Assembly (NCBI GenBank): GCA_958510825.1
Contig: OY294046.1
Span: 45,737,794-45,801,793 of the forward strand
Source: Brachypterus glaber
Lineage: Eukaryota > Arthropoda > Insecta > Coleoptera > Kateretidae
Direction of reading: 5' to 3'
DNA length: 64,000 nt
This document shows, in pieces, positions 33,284 to 43,754 of this stretch (position 1 is the first letter of the stretch; each line of letters starts with the position of its first letter). Made by a program: the position numbers and the translations under genes. The notes beneath the pieces were generated by a model. The model was not told the DNA's origin, searched no databases, and saw only the letters and a list, made by a program, of their open reading frames with translations.

Positions 33284-33800
33284 ATTACACCCATCCCACT
33301 CAATCTTGCTTTTTCTTTTGAAATTTCACAAATTCACTTTTACTCGTGTTTTACCCACCTACTTGTCTGGCAAGAAAACGCACCTAGCATTATTTCAAAT
33401 CTACCGCCTTTTCTTGACAGATGAGTCTGGAATGTTCTGTCAAACTCAGTTTATTATATTTTTATATTCAATTTTACAATTATTTATGTTAAAATGTACA
33501 TGTTTCATAGTTAATTTTGATGTTATGAGGTCTTCCAAGTATTCCGCAATGTTTTATACTCAAAGATTTCTTCTTTTTTGACAAGTGAGTACAATAACCT
33601 AAAAGAATAAGGGTTTTCAAATCCCTCTAGTGACACCTCTTTTATTTATTAATTGTTTTCTCTTGTACTTGTAGGGCACAGCCCTGAGGATGATAATTAT
33701 TTTATCGAAAGCGCTCGGCCACTAGCATATTATACATTTTATACCTAAAATACGCAGTTTTACTAATCATTAAAACCAAGGTATACACGTCTAAACACCA
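33284..33800 (+). other. 3' UTR of the Penelope-like element
   Basis: AT-rich tail containing, at 33684-33713, CTGAGGA then a GATAA-loop-TTATC stem and GAAAGCG. Past 33800 three spaced copies of a CCCAAAATTATGTGACG-like word follow (33813-33872). Confidence 0.6.
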
Positions 33801-34212
33801 TATATTGTTGTTATGTGACGCAAAACTGACCCAAAATTATGTGACGCATAAGTGTCCCAAAATTATGTGACGATCCCAGCCGAGAACTTTAAAATTATGT
33901 GTCGCTTACGATATTAAGAAATATGCAAGTAAAGAAATCCGTGTCCCGTAACTGGAGGCTTAAAACACATTAATGTTATCACGGTTTTGCATTACTTGTA
34001 CAGTAGAACGTATTTTAAATTTTTTGTTTGAAGAGATGAGTTTCTTTGAGCAAAAGTTTCATCTTAAAATAGGTACATAAATATTAAATTCTATCTTTAA
34101 CATTCTTCAATATCACTACATTTCAAAGGGGTATTTTTTTTATCGGCCCTCCCTATTGTCGAATTTTCGGAACCGTACAGAGCTTTTAATAGTTTTTTTA
34201 TTATTATATTAT

Positions 34213-36832
34213 TTACAGCGCCTGCGCTAGAATAATGCTATACGGTAGTTTCAAATTTTCAAAAAATTTAAAAAATCGACCTAGACAAAAAATTCTTGGA
34301 TATAAGTAATATTGTTTCATGAAAAAATCAGCAACTTTTTTTTTGAAATGTCCGATTGTCTGACTGTCTGTCTGTCTGTCCGTTGTCACGTTTTTTGTAG
34401 ACACGATAACTCAAGAACGAATACTCCGATCGGCTTAAAAATTTCAAGAAAAATTAAGTTTAACGAGGGAAGATCCCTATTGTTTTTAAAAGTAATCCTT
34501 CCAAAAACAAAAAAGTTATGGGGGATTAAACTTTTAAAAAAATCGCAAACAGTTGAAATAAAATTCCGATTAACGTAAAATTTTCAAGAAAAATTACTTT
34601 TATAAGGCTAAATTCTGCCAACTTTAAAAGTAATCCCACCAAAAACAAAAAAGTTATAGAGATTAAACTTTTAAAAAAATCGAAAAAAAAAACGAAAGAA
34701 ATTTCCGATTAACGTAACTTTTTTAGGAAAAATTACTTTTATTATAAGAATCAATTCTAGCCATTTTGAAAAAAAAAACCCTCAAAAATAAAAAAGTTAT
34801 GGGGGTTAAACTTTTTTTAAAAAATAAAAAAAAAGTTTCAAAACATGATTTTTGCATTTTTTTTTTGGTTTTTCGCAAAAAGAAAATAAAATAAATTAAA
34901 AACTTTTGAACATTTTTTTCAAGTTTTTTTTTTGAAAAATTTTGATTTTTTTTAATCATTACACAGAAAAAAAAAGAAAATAAAATAAATTAAAAACTTT
35001 TGAACATTATTTTCAAGTTTTTTTTTGAAAAATTTTGATTTTTTTTTAATCATTACACAGGCCCACAAAAAATATTTTTTTTTTAGTATTGGATTCCAAT
35101 ACGATATTCCTATGTATTTTTTCCCGCTGAAACTGAATCCGCAACCCGTTTAAGCCCTACACGTCAGGTTTTTGACATAACCTCAAAAAACACCCGAAAA
35201 GCTACTGAAACCGATAAAATCATCTATGCCATACCACTGTCACCCCCTATCCTCAAATTGCTAATTCTAAAAAGTCCAAACCCCAGAAACCTATAATCCC
35301 CTAACCTCATAATACCATAGCCGCATAACCTTCAAACCCCGTAACCTCATTAAGTAGAAAAATATAGTTTGGGAAAACAGAAAAAAATCTTCAGTTTTTT
35401 TTTGTGGAAGGTAAGTAACTCTATAACCCCAAAATCCCCCAACACCATAACCTCAAAATCCCTTCACTTCGTAACCCCATATACTATATCCCCTTAATCC
35501 CGTTATCCTATTCTGTGGAGAAGTACGGTTAAAAAAATAATGAAGTAGAACGATGAGGTTAAGAGGTTATAGCATATGGTGTTACGGAGTGAAGGGGTTA
35601 AGAGGTGTGATAGGACTTTAGGGTTATACAGTTACTTATTCATAAATATATTCTACAAGAAAATTTCACGTAATTTTTCTGTTTTCTCGAACCAGATTTT
35701 TCTACTTAATGAGGTTGCGGGGTTTTGAGGTAATGGAGTAATGGTATTCCGAGGTGAAGGGATTATGGGGTTACGAAATTACGAATTTGGAGGAAGGGTG
35801 TGAAAGTGGTATGGAGTAGAAGATTTTAACGGTTTCAGTAGTTTTTTGAGTGTTTTTTGAGGTTCCACTGTCACCCCCCTATCCTCAAATTGCTAATTCT
35901 AAAAAGTCCAAACCCCAGAAACCTATAATCCCCTAACCTCATAATACCATAGCCGCATAACCTCCAAACCCCGTAACCTCATTAAGTAGAAAAATATAGT
36001 TTGGGAAAAGAAAAAATTCTTCAGTTTTTTTTTGTGGAAGGTAAGTAACTCTATAACCCCGAAATCCCCCAACACCATAAACTCAAAATCCCTTCACTTC
36101 GTAACCCCATATACTATATCCCCTTAATCCCGTTATCCTATTCTGTGGAGAAGTACGGTTAAAAAAATAATGAAGTAGACCTTGATTCATGACATCACTC
36201 ACAAAACTCTTATGATTTCTAGAACCGGACTTCTAACAGAATAGGATGATGAGGTTAAGAGGTTATAGTATATGGTGTTACGGAGTGAAGGGGTTAAGAG
36301 GTGTGATAGGATTTTAGGGTTATACAGTTACTTATTCATAAATATATTCTACAAGAAAATTTCACGTAATTTTTCTGTTTTCCCGAACCAGATTTTTCTA
36401 CTTAATGAGGTTGCGGGGTTTTGAGGTAATGGAGTAATGGTATTCCGAGGTGAGGGGATTATGGGGTTACGAAATTACGAATTTGGAGGAAGGGTGTGAA
36501 AGTGGTATGGAGTAGAAGATTTTAACGGTTTCAGTAGTTTTTTGAGTGTTTTTTGAGGTTATGTCAAAATCCTGACGTGTAAGGGTTAAACAGGTCACGG
36601 ATTCAGCGAGAAAAAATACATAGGAATATCGTATTGGAATCCAAGACTCACAAAAATTTTTTTTGTGGTCTTGTGTTATTTTTTTTTTCAAAAATTATTC
36701 ATTTTTCAACGAAATATCTTTTTTTTTAAATGTATTTTTTTTATTTTTTTTTTTTTTGAAAATTTATTTTTTTAAGTTTTTGGGAAAATGCAATATACCA
36801 TTTTCTGTGAATAATATATCTTCGTGGCTTGT
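34213..36832. repeat. Dispersed repeat 'CAGCGCCTGCGC', copy 1, interrupted
   Basis: Starts TTACAGCGCCTGCGCTAG, then GTCTGTCTGTCCG, GACACGATAACTCAAGAACG, AAAAACAAAAAAGTTATGGG, and ends ATACCATTTTCTGTGAATAA...CTTCGTGGCTTGT. Other copies are at 41803, 55523 and 60905. Better-kept copies begin ACTATTCACAGCG and end GCTATGAATAGT, a 12-bp imperfect inverted end. This copy has a ~93-bp tandem duplication (34873-35058) and the foldback 35056-36675. Confidence 0.8.
35056..36675. mobile_element. 1.6-kb foldback CACAGG with duplicated C-rich core
   Basis: Ends CACAGGCCCACAAAAAA and TTTTTTTGTGGTCTTGTG. Outer arms pair over GGATTCCAATACGATATTCC (35091) and GGAATATCGTATTGGAATCC (~36623). The core is a palindromic ~630-bp unit repeated twice in tandem (start words CACTGTCACCCCC at ~35237 and ~35868), dense in ATAACCCC / CCTAACCTCATAA words on one arm and GAGGTTA / GGGGTTA on the other. 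The second unit has an extra ~60 bp (36180-36241). No ORF. Confidence 0.8.
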
Positions 36833-36839
36833 TTAAATC

Positions 36840-37565
36840 TATTTTTGATGAAAATCATTTTTTTTTTTTGGAGATCTGATGGAAAGGGCTAGTACTAATT
36901 TTGGATAATAAGACGTGAGGGCTTACTTAAGGATATTTTGGAAACAAACCTGTGACTAAAAGGTAGGTACATCTAGAATAAAATATGGCTTACATAAGTT
37001 AAAGGATTGGGTAGGGGTAATGGAGAGTTGGCCTCTTTCCAATAAAAGCGAAATTCACTAAACCCAGTCAAAAACAAAACAAAGATAACCTAGATCCAGT
37101 GACAATACAGTTTATATTATGAAAAAAGCAAGAACAAAAACACATGTTGAAGAAAAATGTTTTATTTTATAAAATAGGCCATTTTAAATATCCAGAGGTC
37201 GATTTAAATATAATGGACCTTATTATATTTAAATCGATTGGAAAAATATCAATTGCATATAATGGCATAGCTATTATAGCATTGTTATTATTATAATAGG
37301 GGTCGTATGGTTTCAGCTTCTTCAAAGGTTTTTTCGGTTTCTTTGTCATTGTGTTTTTGCAAGGGGATTACGATTACCTAAGTTAGTTTTTCTTTATAGA
37401 AGTGTAATGGTCCGATACAATTGCTAAAGTGCTATCGTATCAAAATACATTGATTTTATCGAAAAAGTAAGAAATGTATCCTTAAAATTTTAAAATAACC
37501 TTTTTTGTTTAGCAAAATAAACTAAAACGGATGCCCATTCTAAAGTATGAACCGTAAATGTATTT
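36840..37565. other. No recognised gene
   Basis: A small dyad GATTTAAATATAATGGACC...TTATATTTAAATC lies at 37200-37236. Bases 37540-37580 read as a LINE-type 3' end (GGAATGCAATAAATATT) before the microsatellite. Confidence 0.4.
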
Positions 37566-37582
37566 GTTTGGAATGCAATAAA

Positions 37583-37633
<51 letters not shown>
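37583..37633 (+). repeat. (ATT)n tract, probable LINE tail
   Basis: A pure ATT run directly after GCAATAAATATT, the way several insect LINEs end. No RT remains upstream, so the parent copy is very short or decayed. Confidence 0.8.
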
Positions 37634-37751
37634 ATACGTGATAGTGACTTATTGAAAGTATGGACCACGTGAGGAATGAAACGAAAAGAGGTTGAACCAA
37701 GTATAGGCGTTGCGGGTAAGAAAGCGTAAAGCGGGAGGTCGCTTTAAGCAT

Positions 37752-39108
37752 CAGTCACTATTACGTTATAGTATATTACTTAACTAGGGTGGAAAGTGAC
37801 ATATTTCATGAACGAGCCGTCAGGCGAGTGAGGAAACCCCACGAGTGTAAGAAATACACTTTCCAACAAGTTATGTACACTATTTTTCCTACGATCCTGA
37901 AAAAATATTACGTTTCTTGATTTAATATTGTCAAATTTTTATTGCTTATTCAAAGAATTTTTGAGAAAAGCAAAGCATATAAAGCAAAAAATAGCGTACA
38001 AATTTATGTATGTTAAACAGGAAATATGATTTTCTTTTATTTTTAGTTTTCTTGGTTTTTAAATTTAATACAATATTATAAAATACAATACAATACCTAG
38101 CTGTTTAATGGGTTGCCTATAACGCAAGCCCCTTGTGTAAATCAAGGCAAGACAGTTTGCTAATTAGATGCTTATTCACAGGATCGCATAAGAACATAAT
38201 ACATAACAATGCGATGCCGTGATTGGCTTGATGTGCCGCCTTGTATCTTGTAAGCCAATCACGGCATCGCATTCTTATGTGTTATGTTCTTATGCAAGCT
38301 TCTGGATAGGCCTTAAATTAAATTTCTTTAGATATGTTTCCATATAAAACAGTAAAATTGTACTGTTTTACGATTTCATAAGAAAAAGACAGTGTATTTG
38401 ATGTTTTTTTATAAAATGTAAGGTAACTAAATAAAAAATGAGTAATTTTTATAAAATCTAGACATAAATAAAACTATAGTTTCTATTTTTGACATGAAAA
38501 ACAGAAATATTTGGATTAAAAAACATAAATATTTTAAAATTCTGTGATGAGAGGTGGAAAATAGCATTTAAAACGAGGCGGGCTAAATTCGTAGAATCTA
38601 CAACGTAAATTAAGGCAAACCTACATACGTGAAATTAAGCAAACCTACATACATAAATATCAAACTAGTGTGATATAAGGCGTTTTCTGAAGAACAAAAT
38701 AGTGTGCTTCATGTCATTTTCGTTTGGACAATGTATTTTGATGTTTTTTATAAAATGTAAGGTAACTAAATAAAAAATGAGTAATTTTTATAAAATCTAG
38801 TAAATAAAACATCCCAAAATCTTGGTCAAGGTTATAACTATAGTTTCTATTTTTGACATGAAAAACAGAAATATTTGTATTAAAAAACATAGATATTTTA
38901 AAATTCTGTGATGAGAGGTGGAAAATAGCATATAAAACGAGGCGGGCTAAATTCGTAGAATCTACAACGTAAATTAAGGCAAACCTACATACGTGAAATT
39001 AAGCAAACCTACATACATAAATATCAAACTAGTGTGATATAAGGCGTTTTCTGAAGAACAAAATAGTGTGCTACATGTCATTTTCACAAGGGATCGTAGG
39101 AAAAAATA
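37752..39108 (-). repeat. Dispersed repeat with CCTACGATCC ends (copy 2, inverted)
   Basis: Inverse copy of 1163-2078. The inverted ends are CCTACGATCC at 37888-37897 and GGATCGTAGG at 39091-39100, with the shared outer flank (ACACTTTCCAACAAGTTATG) at 37752-37887. About 330 bp at 38393-38722 are duplicated in tandem at 38732-39080. A foldback of 109 bp (38186-38294) is inserted. Confidence 0.8.
38186..38294. mobile_element. 109-bp perfect-stem foldback
   Basis: GCATAAGAACATAATACATA...GATGCCGTGATTGGCTT (38186-38229) pairs with AAGCCAATCACGGCATC...TTATGTTCTTATGC (38252-38294) over ~43 bp with few mismatches. It is absent from the other copy of the host repeat (1163-2078). Confidence 0.8.
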
Positions 39109-39114
39109 AATAAC

Positions 39115-39685
39115 CTATAGATGGAGAGCAATATCTTTAAACCACTATATCTCGAAAACTAATAGTCCTATGACAAAAATGATAAAAATTGTTTTTGTAG
39201 TAAATTAACAATGCTTTTAAATTGTGTAGGAATTTTTGTACTACGATCAATAATAAGCGAGTTATTGCCAAAAATATTATTTTTTTTTGGGTTTTATTAC
39301 GTTTTATATTTGCAGTATATTTAACCTAATATAAGTGATATAATAGATTTCATTAAAATCATTTCAAACAAATGTATTTTAACAGAGATTTTAACATTAT
39401 TAGACCTAGTTTAAAACTAATGTGCACTAAGTTCTCATTGTGTACTTTAACTGTTTATTGATTTAAAAACAAACATAAGTAAAATTATTCTCAAGTTACT
39501 GGCTAATGTATCTTTGTCTGTTATTCGAAAAAACTATTCGTATAACTGTAAACTAAATTACAATTACTTTAACCATTATCATACCCATCATTAAGGGAAA
39601 ACATGTCTTGATAATTAATTGTAACGAAAAGGAGCAAAATTATACACGGTCAAAAAATGCGTCGTAAAGGAGCAGGGCCGGCCTT
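39115..39685. other. No recognised feature
   Basis: AT-rich non-coding DNA with no repeat that I could match inside the window. Confidence 0.4.
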
Positions 39686-39689
39686 TGAA

Positions 39690-40310
39690 TTTCGGCGCCC
39701 TGAAGCAAGCTTCTGGTTTGGCGCCCCTATTTGAAAGTGTATCCTACAAATTTTTGATGACTAAAAAAAAGGCCTCACCTCTGAAAAAAGCTTTTCTTCC
39801 TGCCAAAAAATTTTGATGACAAAAAAAAGCAAATTATTTTTTTTAAACGCCCATCGACGGCGCCCTGAAACAGGGGTTTACTTAATTCATGCAAAGGCAA
39901 GCTTCTGGTTTGGCGCCCCTATTTGAAAGTGTATCCTACAAATTTTTGATGACTAAAAAAAAAGGTCCTCACCTCTGAAAAAAGCTTTTCCCCCTGGCAA
40001 AAAATTTTGATGACTAAAAAAAAGCAAATTATTTTTTTTTAAATGCCCATCGACGGCGCCCTGAAGCAGGGGTTTACTTAATTCATGCAAAGGCAAGCTT
40101 CTGGTTTGGCGACCTATTTGAAAGTGTATCCTACAAATTTTTGATGACTAAAAAAAGGCCTCACCTCTGAAAAAAGCTTTTCCCCCTGGCAAAAAATTTT
40201 GATGACTAAAAAAAAAGCAAATTATTTTTTTTAAACGCCCATTGACGGCGCCCCTCTGAGCTGGCGCCCTGAAGCAGGGGTTTACTTAATTCATGAAAAG
40301 GCGGGCACTG
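39690..40310 (+). repeat. ~193-bp tandem array (three units)
   Basis: GCAAGCTTCTGGTTTGGCG recurs at 39705, 39897 and 40093. Units read GAAAGTGTATCCTACAAATT, AAAGCTTTTCCCCCTGGC, CCCATCGACGGCGCCCTGAA, CAGGGGTTTACTTAATTCAT. Units are nearly identical, so the duplication is recent. No ORF. Confidence 0.9.
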
Positions 40311-40735
40311 TAAAGGAGCTAAGCCCCTTTGAAATTGACTAAATAATTATTTAATAACTCTTTGAGATATAGCCACGAAATGTGAACTTCGTATCGTACT
40401 TTCATATAGTTATTTTAACCAGGGGCATGCGAAACTTTTTTCTGTGTAACTTTTCTGTAATTATTATTGGAACATGATTTAGGTCAAAATACATAAATCT
40501 ATCCCAAGGGAGCTATGGTCTAAAAATACACTATTTCTAGGACCATGGTAGCTTTAAAAGCCATTTTTGGATCTACAGTCGGTCAAGTAAGAGCGTGTCG
40601 CCTATAACGTGTAGTCGGTAAGAGAGAGCCTACTTTTTTTTTTTCGAGGATGTAAAGTATATCCTCACCGAGAATGCTTTGTACATAGAGACTTTTTCTA
40701 AACCTTATTTTTAGTGACTCAGCACGTTTTAAAAC

Positions 40736-41206
40736 ATGAGTGCTGAGTACGCATCACGGTTCGAGGTTGTCTTCGTCTGTTTGCACCCGAAATGTCCGAA
40801 AATGACGCCTACAGCAGCTGCAAAATATATGGGAAAGTTAAAGACATTCGTCAACAAGTGGGTGAAACGATACTCGAAAACGAAAAATGTTGACGACTTA
40901 CCAGATCGTGGCTCAACAGGAAAGGTGTCGGCTAAGCAAGAAAAAATGATTTTAAACATGTTTTCGCAGAATCCTCAATTAACCCTGCTCCAAGGAGGAA
41001 AACAACTAACGCAGAAAGGTTTGGATATATCACATGAAACAATACGTACTCATCTCCAGGCTCATGACTTAAAGTGGCAAAGTACAATAAAGAAACCGTT
41101 GTTGAGTAAACCACAGAGAGAAAAACGACTCGCGTGGGCCAAGGAAAATATCGATCGAGACTGGTGCAAGGTTATTTATATATTACAACAAGAGTACCTT
41201 TTTTAA
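40736..41206 (+). pseudogene. Truncated Tc1-like transposase (DNA-binding half)
   Basis: ATG 40736 (MSAEYASRFEVV) opens a frame that matches the start and paired helix-turn-helix region of a common insect Tc1-like transposase: first HTH about residues 9-50 (TAAAKYMGKLKTFVNKWVKR), second about 64-110 (ISHETIRTHLQAHDLKW), then the link RLAWAKENIDRDWCKVI (132-147). There the homology stops, exactly before the first catalytic Asp block, and unrelated DNA encodes nine residues to a stop. The DDE domain is missing, so it cannot cut DNA; a DNA-binding fragment is possible. A CAGTCGGTCAAGTAAGAGCG segment after TA at 40575 may be the element's left end. No right end found. Confidence 0.82.
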
Positions 41207-41530
41207 CTGACGCAGGACTTTCCTAGGGGAAAGTAACAATATTAAAATACTTGTTTTTGTTTATTGCAGTTGTACTATGCGGAGGAGCACACACAATAAC
41301 GTCAATTTAAATTAACTTTTAATTACTATAATAAAGCATAGGCAACAGAATAACTATTTAGACGGCGCTAGAGGGCGAATACCTTGGATTTTGCAGACCT
41401 AACAAGAAAATAGATTAGATAAGTTTGAGCACATGTACCCACACATTCTGGAAAACGTATGTGATTTATAGTCACAGAGAACACACTTGTTAAAAAAAAT
41501 AAGAATAACAAAAAAATTTCTTCCTTTTTA

Positions 41531-41798
41531 CACAGAAAAAAAGGATGCCTTGAAACACGGACACGTGTTTTTCGATGTGTTCAAATCCATATTCTCTTGT
41601 TTCAAGGCTAGCATTTCTTTGAACCAAAGTCAATGCTCTTGACTGAAGAGCACGGGTTTTTAAATGAAGATCCGCGCTCTTCATTCAAGGATATTGACAT
41701 TGGTTCAAAAAAATGCCAGCGTTGGAACAAAAGAATATGGATTTGAACATATCGAAAGACACGTGTCCTTGGTTCAAGGATTCCTTTTTTTTTCTGTA
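41531..41798. mobile_element. GTCCTTG-type foldback MITE, copy 2
   Basis: Left arm CACAGAAAAAAAGGATGCC...GGACACGTGT, right arm ACACGTGTCCTTGGTTCAAG...TTTTTCTG, TA-flanked. Inner arms hold CATATTCTCTTGTTTCAAGG and its inverse, and the centre is near 41665. The open frames at 41490 (minus) and 41664 (plus) are translations of this palindrome, not genes. Confidence 0.85.
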
Positions 41799-41802
41799 TA
41801 TA

Positions 41803-42480
41803 CTATTCACAGCGCCTGTACTAGAATAGTGTTATACAGTAGCTTCAAATTTTTAAAAATTTTAAAAAATCGTCCTAGACAAAAAAATCTTGGATATAAA
41901 TTTTTTTCATGAAAAAATAAGCAACTTTTTTTTATGTGTCTGTCCGTCTGATGTCAAGTTTTTGTGTACACGAAAAGGGGTCGTCCATAAAATACGTCAC
42001 GCAAATTGACCGAAATTCATACACTTCATACCCCGTTTATTAAAGGCTGTAGATATTTTATATTTTGTTTACCCCCCCTAACACCCCCCCCCCTATTGGG
42101 GGGTTAGCCAAAATATGAAATCTCTACATCCTTTAATAAGGCGAGAAACGGGGTATGAAATGTATGAATTTTGGTCAATTTGCGTGATGTATTTTATGGA
42201 CGACCCCTAACTCAAGAAAAAGTTATCCGATCGACTCGAAATTTTCGGAAAAAATCAATCTTTTAATAAAAAAGCTGAAAGCAAATTTCAATTAACGTAA
42301 ATTATTCAGGAAAAAATACTTTTATTATAAGGATCAATTCTATCAATTTTGAACGTAATCCCGCCAAAAACAAAAAAGTTATGGGGGTAATTTTTTTTTT
42401 AAATGAAAACTATCATTTTAGAAAAAAAAAATCAATTTTTTTTTCTTTTGCTCAAAAAACATTTTTTTTTTTTTCGAATT
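41803..42480. repeat. Dispersed repeat 'CAGCGCCTGCGC', copy 2
   Basis: Starts ACTATTCACAGCGCCTG, then CGTCCTAGACAAAAAAATC, GTCTGTCCGTCTG, and AAAAACAAAAAAGTTATGGG near 42365. Split by the MITE at 41977-42207; joining the flanks recovers the CACGATAACTCAAG of other copies. Confidence 0.8.
41977..42207. mobile_element. 231-bp PIF/Harbinger-like MITE GGGGTCGTCC
   Basis: GGGGTCGTCCATAAAATACG and its inverse (ending 42207) with arms of ~90 bp (ACTTCATACCCCGTTT against AAACGGGGTATGAAATG). The right flank is TAA and the left AAA; the uninterrupted host repeat reads TAA, so the target duplication was TAA and one copy has mutated. G/C runs lie at the centre. Confidence 0.85.
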
Positions 42481-42524
42481 GAGAGATCCACTAATGGGCA
42501 AGAGGACTCTTTTCCGCGGCCAAT

Positions 42525-43215
42525 GCTAGTTTTTAAGGATTCTGAAACCGTTATATCATTGAAAATGAAAATATAAAAACGGCGGATCCAATATGGTATC
42601 TAGGGGTTTTTGAGGATGTTGGAACTTAATTCATCATTAAAAATTCAAAATATCAGATCCGCCATATTATGGCGGCAAAGCTTCGTAAATTTTAATATAT
42701 TCCAAAATCGGCACCTGTACAACAAGGGATGAGACCTATGCCAATGATCTCACAAGTATTCCTGTTCATATCTGCATAGAACATAACTTTGTTTACTGTA
42801 GCTATAGATATTTTGTGTAATATAGAATTTAAATATTGGCATACAATTTTGTATAATCTAGATTGCACCGAACAATAAATTTTACAGTAACTTACTTGCA
42901 ACATTAAACTTTCTATTAAGAGACTTTTTCTGGAATACTTAAACATTCGAGCACGGAGCATTAAATTAAGCTTTAAAGTAAATTTTGTCTTCTTGTCGTT
43001 TTAAGCAAAAACAAAAGACACCAGTTTGTTAGTATGTATTCACGGTGATTTATACCGTTTGGGAACGTTTCATTCTCTCTTATTCAATTATGTAAAGTGT
43101 ACTTTAAGGCGGGACAAAGCTGCAATGCATAATGAATTATTTTCCCAAAGGATCATCAAACTTTTATATTACTAGTATTTATTTGAAACTTCATGATCAT
43201 CATCAACAATAGTAG
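42525..43215. other. No recognised gene
   Basis: An imperfect dyad GGCGGATCCAATATGG (42580) against GATCCGCCATATTATGG (42656) suggests another small foldback. A minus-strand frame of 89 codons at 42692-42961 shows no motif. Confidence 0.4.
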
Positions 43216-43219
43216 TTTA

Positions 43220-43617
43220 TAAAGAAATTGCACTGCTCTACTACATAATTTTCACAATCAATGAGAAAATTTCTACCAAAATGTCATATATTTAAAGCTT
43301 TTTTGCGAAAAAAAAATTGAAATTTGAAAAAAAAAATTGTGTGCCTAGATATAGATAATTCTTATCAGATTACAGGTCTGCCAACATCTAATGTGTAGTA
43401 ATTTTGTGCAAACATTAGATGGCGCCACCAATTGTACGCTCTCGATACAGTTATACTTATTTTCAATTTTTAACAGTCGGTGCGAAAGCCACCTTACCAA
43501 TATATGCTTACTGATGATCGCAAAAAAGCGTGAAATAGCAGGCAGCTATATGACATTTTGGTAGGGATTTTCTCATTGACTGTGAAAATTCTGTAGTAGA
43601 GCAGTGCAATTTCTTTA
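43220..43617. mobile_element. 398-bp TA-flanked MITE TAAAGAAATTGC
   Basis: Terminal repeats of ~70 bp: TAAAGAAATTGCACTGCTCT, TTTTCACAATCAATGAGAAA, CCAAAATGTCATATA, all inverted at the right end (43545-43617). TA duplicated on both sides. No coding sequence. Confidence 0.85.
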
Positions 43618-43664
43618 TAGATATTAATAGTTTGCCGTCTATAAGGCACTAAACTTTATTTTCA

Positions 43665-43750
43665 TTAATAGTAGTTTATTTGGTCTATTTAAAAGACAGG
43701 ATAAGTGGCTATGGCTCATTTGTCTGAACAGGAATTAGTTTAAACTGAGA
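43665..43750 (+). repeat. Short repeat shared with 57600-57675
   Basis: AAAGACAGG, TATGGCTCATTTGTCT and GGAATTAGTTTAAACTG match, in inverse orientation, 57600-57675. Source unknown. Confidence 0.6.
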
Positions 43751-43754
43751 TTAG

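Larger units (their letters stand above)
31601..33890 (+). mobile_element. Penelope-like retroelement, 5'-truncated
   Basis: The coding part is described separately. The element is bounded by a perfect 19-bp inverted repeat: AAAGTTCTCGGCTGGGATC at 31603-31621 and its complement at 33872-33890. Outside these lie near-identical direct repeats GTGTCCCAAAAT(T)ATGTGACG (31569-31588, 33852-33872). An inverted copy of the 5' edge at the other end is a known kind of Penelope structure. The 3' UTR holds CTGAGGA, a GATAA/TTATC hairpin and GAAAGCG (33684-33713). Confidence 0.85.

Noticed and set aside
33660..33720. Functional hammerhead ribozyme in the Penelope-like 3' UTR
   Set aside because: CTGAGGA and GAAA are present around a stem, but there is an extra base before stem II and no convincing stem III, so I report it only as a hammerhead-like motif.
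35056..36675. Interstitial telomeric repeat
   Set aside because: The AACCCC/GGGGTTA-like words are irregular, lie in a palindromic foldback and do not form a uniform TTAGG or TTAGGG array.
37509..37751. Asn-rich protein on the minus strand
   Set aside because: Poly-Asn comes from the (ATT)n microsatellite.
41170..41268. Intron in the Tc1-like ORF (GT...CAG)
   Set aside because: The frame continues as CKVI, matching the transposase for several codons past the putative donor, so a truncation fits better than splicing.
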